DNA from: Avidesulfovibrio sp964369685
GTDB lineage: Bacteria; Desulfobacterota; Desulfovibrionia; Desulfovibrionales; Desulfovibrionaceae
Direction: 5' to 3'
Length of the DNA stretch: 30,211 nucleotides
Assembly: GCA_964369685.1 (NCBI GenBank)
Contig: CAYJFB010000027.1
Span: forward strand, 1 to 30,211
Below, piece after piece: positions 22,831 to 30,211 of the stretch. The number at the start of each line of letters is the position of its first letter. The first letter of the stretch is position 1. Position numbers and translations under genes: made by a program. The notes beneath the pieces are model-generated. The model searched no databases. It was given only the letters and a program-made list of their open reading frames with translations, and was not told the origin of the DNA.

Positions 22831-24184
22831 TACGCTTGCCATCCGCGTGCAAAACATCAGTAAGTATTTTGAAATATACGAAAAACCATCACACAGATTG
22901 TGGCAGATGCTTTGTCATGGGCGCAAACAGTTCTATCGCCCTTATTGGGCGTTGCGCGACATTTCTTTTGACGTCTGCCGCGGCGACTGTGTTGGGATTA
23001 TCGGGCGTAACGGTGCAGGTAAAAGCACGTTATTGCAAATCATTACGGGCACGCTTGCGCCAAGCTCCGGTTCTGTTGACATCAACGGACGCGTGGCGGC
23101 ATTGTTAGAATTGGGAAGCGGCTTTAATCCAGAATTTACAGGTAAAGAAAATGTCTACCTCAACGCCGCCATTTTGGGATTGACAGACGAAGAAATCAAT
23201 GCACGCTATGACGACATCGTCGCTTTTGCAGAAATTGGTGAATTCATTGATCAACCGATAAAAAGCTATTCCAGCGGCATGGTGGTGCGTTTGGCTTTTG
23301 CGGTGATTGCCCATGTGGACGCGGAAGTGTTAATCATTGACGAAGCGTTGGCTGTCGGCGACGCCTTTTTTACCCAAAAATGTATGCGTTTTTTGCGCGC
23401 GTTTATGGAACACAACACGGTATTGTTTGTCAGTCATGATACTTCGGCGGTCAACAGCTTGTGCAACAAAGCGTTATTGCTTGAAGACGGGCTGGTCAAA
23501 CTTGAAGACACACCCAAAAAAGTGACGGAGATGTACCTCAAAGACATGTTTGAATCCATGCAAGGCATGTCCGCCACCCCCAAAGAAAACACACCACACA
23601 GTGAAGAAATAAACCACAATCTCCTCACACTCACTGATACCGATTTCCACGACATGCGCAAAAATATGTTCAATAATTCCACTCTGCGCAACGACATCAA
23701 GGTCTTTCGCTTTGACCCCGCGGCCGAGAGCTTCGGCAAAAAAGGCATCACCGTCGAACAAGTGCTTCTGACAGACAGCACAAACACCCCCTTACATTGG
23801 ATTGTCGGCGGTGAAACGGTGATCTTGAAAATACAATGTGTCACCCACAGCCAAATATTCAGCCCCATTGTCGGTTTTTTTGTAAAAGACAGACTCGGGC
23901 AAAACCTTTTTGGTGACAACACCTATCTGGTTTATCAAGACCAACCGCTCCTTTTGGAAGCAAATACCGCCTTCGTTGCAGAATTTCAATTTGTTATGCC
24001 GATCCTTGAAGTCGGTGACTACAGTCTGACCGTCGCCGCCGCAGAAGGCACACAACAACAACACACCCATCATGACTGGAAACACGATGCCCTCATGTTT
24101 ACGTCAACAACCACAAGCATCAGTACAGGGAAAATGGGAATCCCAATGCAAAACATTAAAATATATACTGCGTCAGGGAGATAG
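22820..24184 (+). CDS. wzt: Wzt-type ABC transporter ATPase with C-terminal carbohydrate-binding domain
   Basis: This 454-residue protein has an N-terminal ATPase with Walker A GRNGAGKST (62-70), signature YSSGMVVRLAFA (150 on), Walker B VLIIDE (170-175) and H206 in the H-loop. After about residue 310 comes a beta-rich Wzt_C-type domain (TVEQVLLTD, IVGGETVILKIQC, VGFFVKDRLGQNLFGDNTY). In E. coli O8/O9a this domain recognises the chemical cap on the finished glycan before export. The ATG at 22820 overlaps the wzm end; an upstream in-frame ATG at 22778 would start inside wzm and is rejected. The gene stops four bases before the large synthase, which carries a possible capping methyltransferase. 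Confidence 0.94.
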   Translation: MSSNTLAIRVQNISKYFEIYEKPSHRLWQMLCHGRKQFYRPYWALRDISFDVCRGDCVGIIGRNGAGKSTLLQIITGTLAPSSGSVDINGRVAALLELGSGFNPEFTGKENVYLNAAILGLTDEEINARYDDIVAFAEIGEFIDQPIKSYSSGMVVRLAFAVIAHVDAEVLIIDEALAVGDAFFTQKCMRFLRAFMEHNTVLFVSHDTSAVNSLCNKALLLEDGLVKLEDTPKKVTEMYLKDMFESMQGMSATPKENTPHSEEINHNLLTLTDTDFHDMRKNMFNNSTLRNDIKVFRFDPAAESFGKKGITVEQVLLTDSTNTPLHWIVGGETVILKIQCVTHSQIFSPIVGFFVKDRLGQNLFGDNTYLVYQDQPLLLEANTAFVAEFQFVMPILEVGDYSLTVAAAEGTQQQHTHHDWKHDALMFTSTTTSISTGKMGIPMQNIKIYTASGR

Positions 24185-24188
24185 CCAC

Positions 24189-27100
24189 ATGGAATCGTCT
24201 TTTTTTGCACACCTACTGCGTTATACGACATACACTTCGACCTATCCCACAACGAATGCAGAAACATATCCATGGTCAGGACACCGCTATTTTGCCGACA
24301 TGCTTGTGCGCGAATACCGCCCCGAAAAACTCGTTGAATTGGGAACGCATTACGGCGTGTCTTTTTTTGCATTCTGCCAGGCTGTTGCCGAAGCGGAGCT
24401 CAACACACAATGTTACGCCATAGATTCGTGGCAAGGGGAAGAACACGCCGGTTTTTATAGTCATGACGTCTACGATTTTGTTGAAGCATATACCAAAGAA
24501 CATTATGCCCCGTTTGCCCACTTACTCAGAACCTACTTTGATGATGCCGTCAACGATTTTGCCGAAGCATCCATCGATATTTTGCATATTGACGGTTTTC
24601 ATAGCTATGAAGCGGTCAAACACGACTTTGAAACGTGGTTGCCCAAGGTCAAACCGGGCGGTATTGTGCTTTTCCATGACGCTTGTGTGTTTCAAGCGGA
24701 TTTTGGCGTACACACTTTCTGGTCTGAGATAGAAAAAGATTCCTCGGAAACACGCCTCTTTACACACAGCAACGGTCTCGGTGTATGGCGCAAACCGGGG
24801 GGAGCCCCTCTGCAATCGGCCGTGTTACACAATTTTTTCCATGAACAAGCGTTTTTTGATTATAGCGCGTTCATCTTTGCCGCGCTCCATACAAATAATT
24901 TGGGCAATCATGTTCTTGCTCAAGATGTTCATCTCGATCAAGATGCCCACCTTGAAAACAATAAAGAACAATGCGTCAAAAACGATCTTGCCGAACGCAT
25001 CGTCAAGATTCATGCTGTTAAAGAATTTTTTTCTGATCAACATAGACGATGTATGCATGAGATTGAAAAACATAAAGAAGAAATAGAACATAAAAAAGCC
25101 CATGTTACACATCTTGAAGAACATATAAAACAAGAAACAAATCGATTGAATGCACAGATTGAACAAAAAAATACACAAATTCAAGCACGTGAAACAGATT
25201 TAAAACATCTTCACAAAGAAAGAGCACAAGAACAAAAAGAATTCTTACAGGCAACAGAACGAGACCAAGCCCATATTGCGCACCTGCAAGGACTCTATGA
25301 CGCGATAATACATTCAAAATCATGGAGATTAACCGCGCCACTACGTTTTTTTATGCATCATACAAGAATAAAAACAGCACAATTGCGTTCTTTTATGTAT
25401 AAAGTTCTTCTTGCTTTGTGTTTGTTTCCCGGTTCATTTTTGTATTATCCGTCGGTGAAAGCGTGGTTTGCCGCTTTATGTTCGGGAAAAAATTTCTTTT
25501 TGCATTTGAAGCACAACAGCGCACACCTTTATATTGAGGCAAAAAACAAATCTCGCATCTGGCAATTATTGGTTGCAAAGCCCTTGTCTTTCAGTCAAAA
25601 ACTCTTGCACTGCAAAAGTTTGCGCGGCGCGTTGCGCTATCAAGACATTGCTGCATCGAGCCCTGAATGCATTGATTTGATTCCGGGTTTGGTACAAGGC
25701 ACGGCAAATGCACGGGCACAAGCCGATATCTGCCTCAAAAAACTTCCCGACAGCACTATTGCGATTGATGAATACGCCTTTTGTCTTTATGGAAAAGAAA
25801 ACATTTTTTATGGAAAAAAAGTCGTTTTGCTTGCGCATTGGGATCCTGATGATCGTATTGATCCGTATGTACAATATTTGGCAAAATCATTGAAATCTAC
25901 GGGATGGAAAGTGATTTTGTCTTCGGCAAGCAAGCCGTGTGAACAAAGCCTTGAACAGTGGCACGATTGGGCTGATGCGATTGTATATCGCACCTGTCAG
26001 GGATATGATTTCACAAGCTGGAAAGCGGCTTTGGAACTCTTTCCTTCATTGTACGAAGCGTCTGAGTTGGTGTTGACAAACGACAGTTATTTTGGACCTT
26101 TCGGCTCGTTTGAGCCTATGCATGTCACGATGGATTCCATTGCTTGTGATTTTTGGGGAATCACAGAAAACCGTGAATTGCAACCCCACTTACAAAGTTA
26201 TTATCTTGTGTTACGAGCCTCGGCTTTACAACATGAGGCGTTTAAAATGTTTATGGAACGTGTACCGCTTTCTGCCGACAGAAGCACGGCCATTCTTTTT
26301 GAAATCAATATTTCCTTGTGGCTTGCGTCGCATGGGTTACAACCTGCAGCCTTTATTCCTGCCTCAGATGATCGCGCGCTTCATGTCAATCCCGTGTTGC
26401 ATTATTGGCAACAAGTCTTTGAACGCGGTGCCCCTCTAATCAAACGCGATCTCTTAAAGCGAAAATATTATACGCAACAAGACGACGCACTCAGAGCCAC
26501 ACTCACCGCACACCGAAGCCTTTTTGATTGTATCGTACGGTACTTTTGGCGTATCGGTATTGATATCAATACGATTTTTTGTCGCGGAACACGTTCAAAC
26601 ACATGGCCTGCAGATGTTTTTGCGTTACAAAAAGCTGTTAACCTTGATTTATATACCAATTCGGAGCAAAGGGCAGCTCAAGAAACATTGTCACTCGGAC
26701 TTTTTATTCATGTTTATTATACTGAATTGTTAGATGAAATATGCGGCTATCTCAAAAATATTCCGCAACGGGCACACCTGCACGTATCTACAGACTGTGA
26801 AAAAAAAGCTGCAACCATTCGTGCGCTTTTGGAACCTTTGGGTTTTGCGGAAGTTGATGTGCGCGTCTTTCCGAATGTGGGTTGGGATATTGCGCCGTTT
26901 TTTGTCGGTTTTGCAGAGAAGATTCTCAATTATGATATTGTGTTAAAATTTCACGCCAAACGTTCGTCGAACTTGCCGCAACATGAATCGGAAGCGTGGC
27001 GCGAAATGCTGTTTACAACATTGATGGGCGACTCGGAACGCGTAACAAACATTTTATCTTTGTTTGCCGCAAGACCGGACATGGGCTTGCTTGCGCCGCC

Positions 27101-28580
27101 GCCGGTCAATTTTGCAACGGTTGATTTTGCAAGCAATTTTGAAGAGGTACGGCGTCTTTTACAGCACTATCACATTGATATTACACCATCGACGGCGCTT
27201 GATTTTCCTGTGGGAACCATGTTTTGGTGTCGTCCTGCTGTTCTCAAACCGTGGTTGGATCTGCATTTAACATTTGCCGATTTTGAACGCACCGATGCAG
27301 AAAAACGTGACGGAACACTCGCACACGCACTTGAGCGGGTCATGTTGTTTGGTTGTGGCCTTGCGGGTTGTTCGTGGGGACGCATTGTGCCGCAGTATAA
27401 TACGATGCAATTGCAGTTGGCGCATGAACAAATTGTCTTTTCTCAAGATGTTTCAATCAGTGAAGATTTGGGGCAAGAAACGTTGATTGTCAGTCCTCAA
27501 CCGCAAGAGCAACGCCTCATTGAAGATATAGAAACAACAGTCAAAGCCATTGCGTTTTATTTACCGCAGTTTCACACCTTTCCGGAAAACGAGGCATGGT
27601 GGGGAAAAGGGTTTACGGAGTGGACCAATGTTCGTCGTTCTCGTCCGATGTTTGCGGGGCATATTCAACCTGAAGTGCCGCATCATGATGTCGGGTATTA
27701 TGATTTGGCAAACCCCGAAGTCCTGCATGCTCAGGCTAAACTGGCAAAAGCACATGGTATTCACGGGTTTTGTTTTCACCATTATCGTTTTTCCGGCAAA
27801 CGGCTCATGGAAAAACCTGTGGACGCACTGCTTGCCGATCCTTCACTCGACATGCCGTTTTGTTTGAATTGGGCAAACGAAAATTGGACACGCCGTTGGG
27901 ATGGTTTAGAAGAAGATGTGCTTATTGCTCAAGAATATTCAGCGGAAGACGATGACGATTTCATGCATGATTTGTTACGCTATCTTGCCGATCCGCGTTA
28001 TATTCGAGTTCATGGACGTCCTCTTTTTATGGTATATCGTCCGGATATTCTCCCCGATATGCGGGCAACACTGGAACGTTGGCGCACTGTGTGCCGTCTC
28101 AAAGGCGAGGCCGAGCCGTATTTTGTGATGGTACAGAGTTTTGCAAACAGTGATCCGCAATTGTATGGCTTTGATGCGGCGGTGCAATTTCCGCCGCACG
28201 GTCAGCACGCGCTCGCGACGGTTTCTGATGTGTGTCATGATTTTTCGGGTTATTTTTTGAGTTTTGAACGCTCTGCCGAACGACAACTGAAAAGTCTTTC
28301 AACACAATATACGCATTTTCCTTGTGTTTTTCCCTCATGGGACAACACACCGCGGCGTTTAAACAAAGCGTCGATTTATGTGGGATCGACGCCGCAAAAA
28401 TATGAGAATTGGTTGACCGAGGCGTGTCGGTTTGTACAAAGCAATCATGCGCCGGAAGAACGTTTTGTCTTCATCAACGCCTGGAACGAATGGGCAGAAG
28501 GCGCACATCTTGAACCTTGTGAAGCATGGGGCTACGCATATCTCAACGCCACAACCCGAGCACTCAATAATACACAATAG
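24189..28580 (+). CDS. Multidomain polysaccharide synthase: methyltransferase, coiled coil, RgpF region, WbsX glycosyltransferase
   Basis: The chain has 1463 residues. Residues about 25-205 form a class I SAM methyltransferase (Methyltransf_24 type): LVELGTHYGVSFF at about 47, IDILHIDGFHSYEAVKHDF at 130, and PGGIVLFHDA near 155. Residues about 275-370 are a charged, A-rich coiled coil ending in SKSWRLTAPLR, a motif common next to glycosyltransferase modules. Residues about 540-1066 match rhamnan synthesis protein F in two halves (LLAHWDPDDRIDPYVQYL, ELVLTNDSYFGPFGSFEPM; then HVYYTELLDEI, NVGWDIAPFF). Residues about 1118-1461 are a WbsX-type domain (AIAFYLPQFH, WWGKGFTEWTNV, LNWANENWTRRWDG, INAWNEWAEGAHLEP). 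GGGAG precedes the ATG at 24189. It is probably a cytoplasmic, membrane-associated enzyme that builds and perhaps caps the exported glycan. Confidence 0.9.
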   Translation: MESSFFAHLLRYTTYTSTYPTTNAETYPWSGHRYFADMLVREYRPEKLVELGTHYGVSFFAFCQAVAEAELNTQCYAIDSWQGEEHAGFYSHDVYDFVEAYTKEHYAPFAHLLRTYFDDAVNDFAEASIDILHIDGFHSYEAVKHDFETWLPKVKPGGIVLFHDACVFQADFGVHTFWSEIEKDSSETRLFTHSNGLGVWRKPGGAPLQSAVLHNFFHEQAFFDYSAFIFAALHTNNLGNHVLAQDVHLDQDAHLENNKEQCVKNDLAERIVKIHAVKEFFSDQHRRCMHEIEKHKEEIEHKKAHVTHLEEHIKQETNRLNAQIEQKNTQIQARETDLKHLHKERAQEQKEFLQATERDQAHIAHLQGLYDAIIHSKSWRLTAPLRFFMHHTRIKTAQLRSFMYKVLLALCLFPGSFLYYPSVKAWFAALCSGKNFFLHLKHNSAHLYIEAKNKSRIWQLLVAKPLSFSQKLLHCKSLRGALRYQDIAASSPECIDLIPGLVQGTANARAQADICLKKLPDSTIAIDEYAFCLYGKENIFYGKKVVLLAHWDPDDRIDPYVQYLAKSLKSTGWKVILSSASKPCEQSLEQWHDWADAIVYRTCQGYDFTSWKAALELFPSLYEASELVLTNDSYFGPFGSFEPMHVTMDSIACDFWGITENRELQPHLQSYYLVLRASALQHEAFKMFMERVPLSADRSTAILFEINISLWLASHGLQPAAFIPASDDRALHVNPVLHYWQQVFERGAPLIKRDLLKRKYYTQQDDALRATLTAHRSLFDCIVRYFWRIGIDINTIFCRGTRSNTWPADVFALQKAVNLDLYTNSEQRAAQETLSLGLFIHVYYTELLDEICGYLKNIPQRAHLHVSTDCEKKAATIRALLEPLGFAEVDVRVFPNVGWDIAPFFVGFAEKILNYDIVLKFHAKRSSNLPQHESEAWREMLFTTLMGDSERVTNILSLFAARPDMGLLAPPPVNFATVDFASNFEEVRRLLQHYHIDITPSTALDFPVGTMFWCRPAVLKPWLDLHLTFADFERTDAEKRDGTLAHALERVMLFGCGLAGCSWGRIVPQYNTMQLQLAHEQIVFSQDVSISEDLGQETLIVSPQPQEQRLIEDIETTVKAIAFYLPQFHTFPENEAWWGKGFTEWTNVRRSRPMFAGHIQPEVPHHDVGYYDLANPEVLHAQAKLAKAHGIHGFCFHHYRFSGKRLMEKPVDALLADPSLDMPFCLNWANENWTRRWDGLEEDVLIAQEYSAEDDDDFMHDLLRYLADPRYIRVHGRPLFMVYRPDILPDMRATLERWRTVCRLKGEAEPYFVMVQSFANSDPQLYGFDAAVQFPPHGQHALATVSDVCHDFSGYFLSFERSAERQLKSLSTQYTHFPCVFPSWDNTPRRLNKASIYVGSTPQKYENWLTEACRFVQSNHAPEERFVFINAWNEWAEGAHLEPCEAWGYAYLNATTRALNNTQ

Positions 28581-28602
28581 AACACTTTTAGCGTAGCTTT
28601 TC

Positions 28603-28699
28603 TTTTTTTTGGAGGAAAATTCCTACGAGGCAGTGCCTCCCCCAAACCCCCTTGATTCTGCGGCGCATTCTTGTGCTTCGCACTGTTCATGCGCCGCAG
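28603..28699 (-). repeat. Intergenic double-hairpin repeat, copy C (inverted)
   Basis: On the plus strand, a T run and GGAGG...CCTCCCCC hairpin is followed by AAACCCCCTTGATT, then CTGCGGCGCAT and ATGCGCCGCAG around the core GTGCTTCGCACTG. This is the reverse complement of the layout at 4892-4972 and 30046-30128. It lies just after the large synthase gene and probably ends that operon. Confidence 0.8.
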
Positions 28700-28977
28700 T
28701 TCACGGTGTTCTGAGACCCTTTTTACCCAAAAATAAAAAAGTAATCGAACACAAGAGAAACAACAGTTCTCTTTACATTTTTTATCTCGCCGAGTATTCT
28801 TTTTCTTTAAAAACTCTGTCATGTGAGTTTTTTTAGTAACAAAAAACGTCAGCCGCGTTCCAATCCCAAAAACATGTTAACGATGTTTTCATTATGTTCA
28901 CTGCGTTTTCATTTTTTTATGATTCGAATACATCGTTGCTGACCTATCATAACATGTATATGTAAAGAGAGAGACGT
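28700..28977. other. Upstream region of argF
   Basis: The region is AT-rich with no gene. The argF promoter must lie here, for example TTGCTG with TATGTA after 17 bases near 28934-28962, but the match is poor. No clear ArgR box was found. Confidence 0.3.
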
Positions 28978-29886
28978 ATGCCCAGACATTTTTCCCGTTT
29001 GCGGGATCTCGGCCAGCAAGGGATGTGGGACATCCTGCAACGCGCCAAAGAAATGAAAGAAAAAAATATCCGTACGACATGTATGGAAGGAAAAATGGCA
29101 GCACTGATTTTTGAAAAAGCGTCAACCCGTACACGGGTTTCATTTGACGTTGCGGTGCGTCATCTTGGCGGTTCAACATTGTTCATGACGCCAAATGACA
29201 GCCAACTTGGCCGCTCGGAGCCTCTGAAAGATACAGCTCGTGTCCTTTCACGTTATGTGGATTGTATGGTTGTGCGTACTTTTGGACAGAGTAAACTTGA
29301 AGAATTGATGGAGTATGCCTCTATTCCTGTGGTCAACGCCCTGACAGACGAAGGCCATCCTTGCCAAATCATGGCAGACCTTTTGACCATCTATGAACGC
29401 ACACCCGATTTATCAAAAGTTCGTGTTGCTTGGATCGGTGACGGAAACAACATGGCAAATTCATGGATTGAAGCCGCCATTTTCTTACCTTTTGAACTTT
29501 TCATGGCATTTCCCGAAGGCTATGAACCCGATACAACATTACTCGAACGCGCAATGCAAGTCGGTGCAAAAATATTTATTACTCACGAACCGACACTTGC
29601 AGCGGACGGCGCAAACTACATCACAACAGATGTCTGGGCATCCATGGGACAAGAAGCCGAACAAAAGAAACGTGAAGCGGCCTTTAAAGATTTTTGTGTT
29701 GATGAAGCGTTGATGAGTAAAGCCGCCCCTGATTGCATGTTTCTTCATTGCCTGCCAGCGCACCGCGGCGAAGAAGTCTCGGAAGCCGTTTTGGAAGGCT
29801 CGCGCTCATTGGTTTGGGACGAAGCCGAAAATCGTCTTCATGTACAAAAAGCCATTCTTGAATGGGTATTCTCAGAATCTGTTTAG
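28978..29886 (+). CDS. argF: Ornithine carbamoyltransferase ArgF
   Basis: The 302-residue enzyme makes citrulline from ornithine and carbamoyl phosphate, a step in arginine synthesis. Carbamoyl-phosphate binding residues STRTR lie at 49-53, HPCQ at 127-130, and the ornithine-side motif HCLPAHRG at 257-264. DVWASMG (218-224) is also conserved. An AGAGAG binding site precedes the ATG. The sequence closely resembles, from memory, the Desulfovibrio form, and is the best taxonomic marker in the window. No other arginine gene is next to it here; argG and argH, often adjacent in relatives, would lie outside. Confidence 0.97.
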   Translation: MPRHFSRLRDLGQQGMWDILQRAKEMKEKNIRTTCMEGKMAALIFEKASTRTRVSFDVAVRHLGGSTLFMTPNDSQLGRSEPLKDTARVLSRYVDCMVVRTFGQSKLEELMEYASIPVVNALTDEGHPCQIMADLLTIYERTPDLSKVRVAWIGDGNNMANSWIEAAIFLPFELFMAFPEGYEPDTTLLERAMQVGAKIFITHEPTLAADGANYITTDVWASMGQEAEQKKREAAFKDFCVDEALMSKAAPDCMFLHCLPAHRGEEVSEAVLEGSRSLVWDEAENRLHVQKAILEWVFSESV

Positions 29887-30045
29887 AAGCTCTTTTGATT
29901 AACATATAAAAAGCACCCTCCCCTCTTCGTGTCTTTTTTGGCACGCTTCCTCTCCGAAGGCTGAAAATATTTTGAGTGCTGTTTATGATTCTTTGTATTT
30001 TTTTGGATAAAAAGACGTCAGCGATATTTCTCAAAGCAGCTGAGA

Positions 30046-30128
30046 CTGCGGCAGATTTCAGTGCGAAGCAATGAAACCTGCCGCAGAATTAAGGGGGTTT
30101 GGGGGAGTTTAACTCCCCCAAAAAAAAA
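30046..30128 (+). repeat. Intergenic double-hairpin repeat, copy B
   Basis: CTGCGGCAG and CTGCCGCAG surround the core CAGTGCGAAGCAATG, then AATTAAGGGGGTTT, then GGGGGAGTTTAACTCCCCC and an A run. It differs from copy A at few positions. It lies between the 3' ends of argF and the partial minus-strand gene, consistent with a role as a bidirectional transcript end. Confidence 0.8.
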
Positions 30129-30150
30129 TTATTATATATTAATATGAATA

Positions 30151-30211
30151 TTAATGTTTTCTGCTGACGGCTTTACTCGCAGCCGCAGCGATGTCTTTTG
30201 CTGTCATTGCA
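30151..30211 (-). CDS. 3' end of an unidentified minus-strand gene (partial)
   Basis: The last 19 codons of an open frame enter from the right edge and end MTAKDIAAAASKAVSRKH before TAA (complement of 30151-30153). The alanine-rich, basic tail looks like a real C-terminus, and the intergenic repeat sits just downstream, as at other gene ends here. The rest of the gene is outside the window, so no product can be named. Confidence 0.45.
   Translation of the reverse strand, partial: AMTAKDIAAAASKAVSRKH

Noticed and set aside
24072..24188. An upstream ATG adding 39 residues to the large synthase
   Set aside because: It lies inside wzt; GGGAG just before the ATG at 24189 supports the shorter form.
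28918..28936. ATGATTCGAATACAT upstream of argF as an ArgR box
   Set aside because: Only the inner eight bases are symmetrical, and the match to the known TGAAT/ATTCA half sites is too weak.
29939..29960. TGGCACG as a possible sigma-54 -24 element downstream of argF
   Set aside because: The matching GC at -12 is missing and no gene follows in that direction.

Overview
The window looks like chromosome from a member of the Desulfovibrionaceae or a close relative with moderate to low GC, probably host-associated. The best taxonomic clue is the ornithine carbamoyltransferase (start MPRHF, with STRTR, HPCQ and HCLPAHRG), which matches from memory the form found in Desulfovibrio. The tripartite tricarboxylate transporter (TTT) genes, the sigma-54 activator and the TupB-like permease fit that placement. 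This is inference from protein character, not a search.

Region 1 (1-13.6 kb) is an uptake and oxidation island. It holds a class V PLP aminotransferase, three tandem TctC/Bug solute-binding proteins, a GMC flavoprotein dehydrogenase, TctA and TctB, then a divergent SDR dehydrogenase and an aldehyde dehydrogenase, and a convergent FadL-type outer-membrane channel. A reasonable reading is import of small organic acids or hydroxy compounds, oxidation of an alcohol group to an aldehyde and then an acid, and optional transamination. The substrate cannot be read from the sequence. A short palindromic motif, TGTA-NN-TACA, recurs in several promoter regions of this island and may be the operator of one unseen regulator.

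Region 2 (13.8-16.9 kb) carries metal and oxyanion genes. A TupB-type ABC permease has no partner subunits nearby and follows a small secreted protein of unknown function. Beyond it, an ArsR-type repressor is divergent from a DUF318/ArsP/SO_0444-like permease. The cytosolic loop of that permease has expanded into a repeat array with 15 cysteines, mostly CC pairs.

Region 3 (17-20.1 kb) has a PAS-AAA+-Fis sigma-54 activator that begins with TTG, murA convergent with it and overlapping by 19 bp, and an isolated tRNA-His with a clear promoter and terminator.

Region 4 (20.4-28.6 kb) is a surface-polysaccharide operon: rfbA (rmlA), rfbC (rmlC), wzm, wzt with a carbohydrate-binding tail, and a 1463-residue protein. 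That protein joins a SAM methyltransferase, a long coiled coil, a rhamnan-synthesis RgpF region and a WbsX glycosyltransferase. Its layout suggests polymer synthesis, length control and methyl capping in one chain next to a cap-reading exporter.

Region 5 (29-30.2 kb) has argF and the 3' end of a minus-strand gene. An intergenic repeat family with two hairpins occurs three times (4.9, 28.6 and 30.1 kb), with partial relatives at 1.3 and 12.3 kb. No rRNA, CRISPR array, transposase or phage gene was seen.
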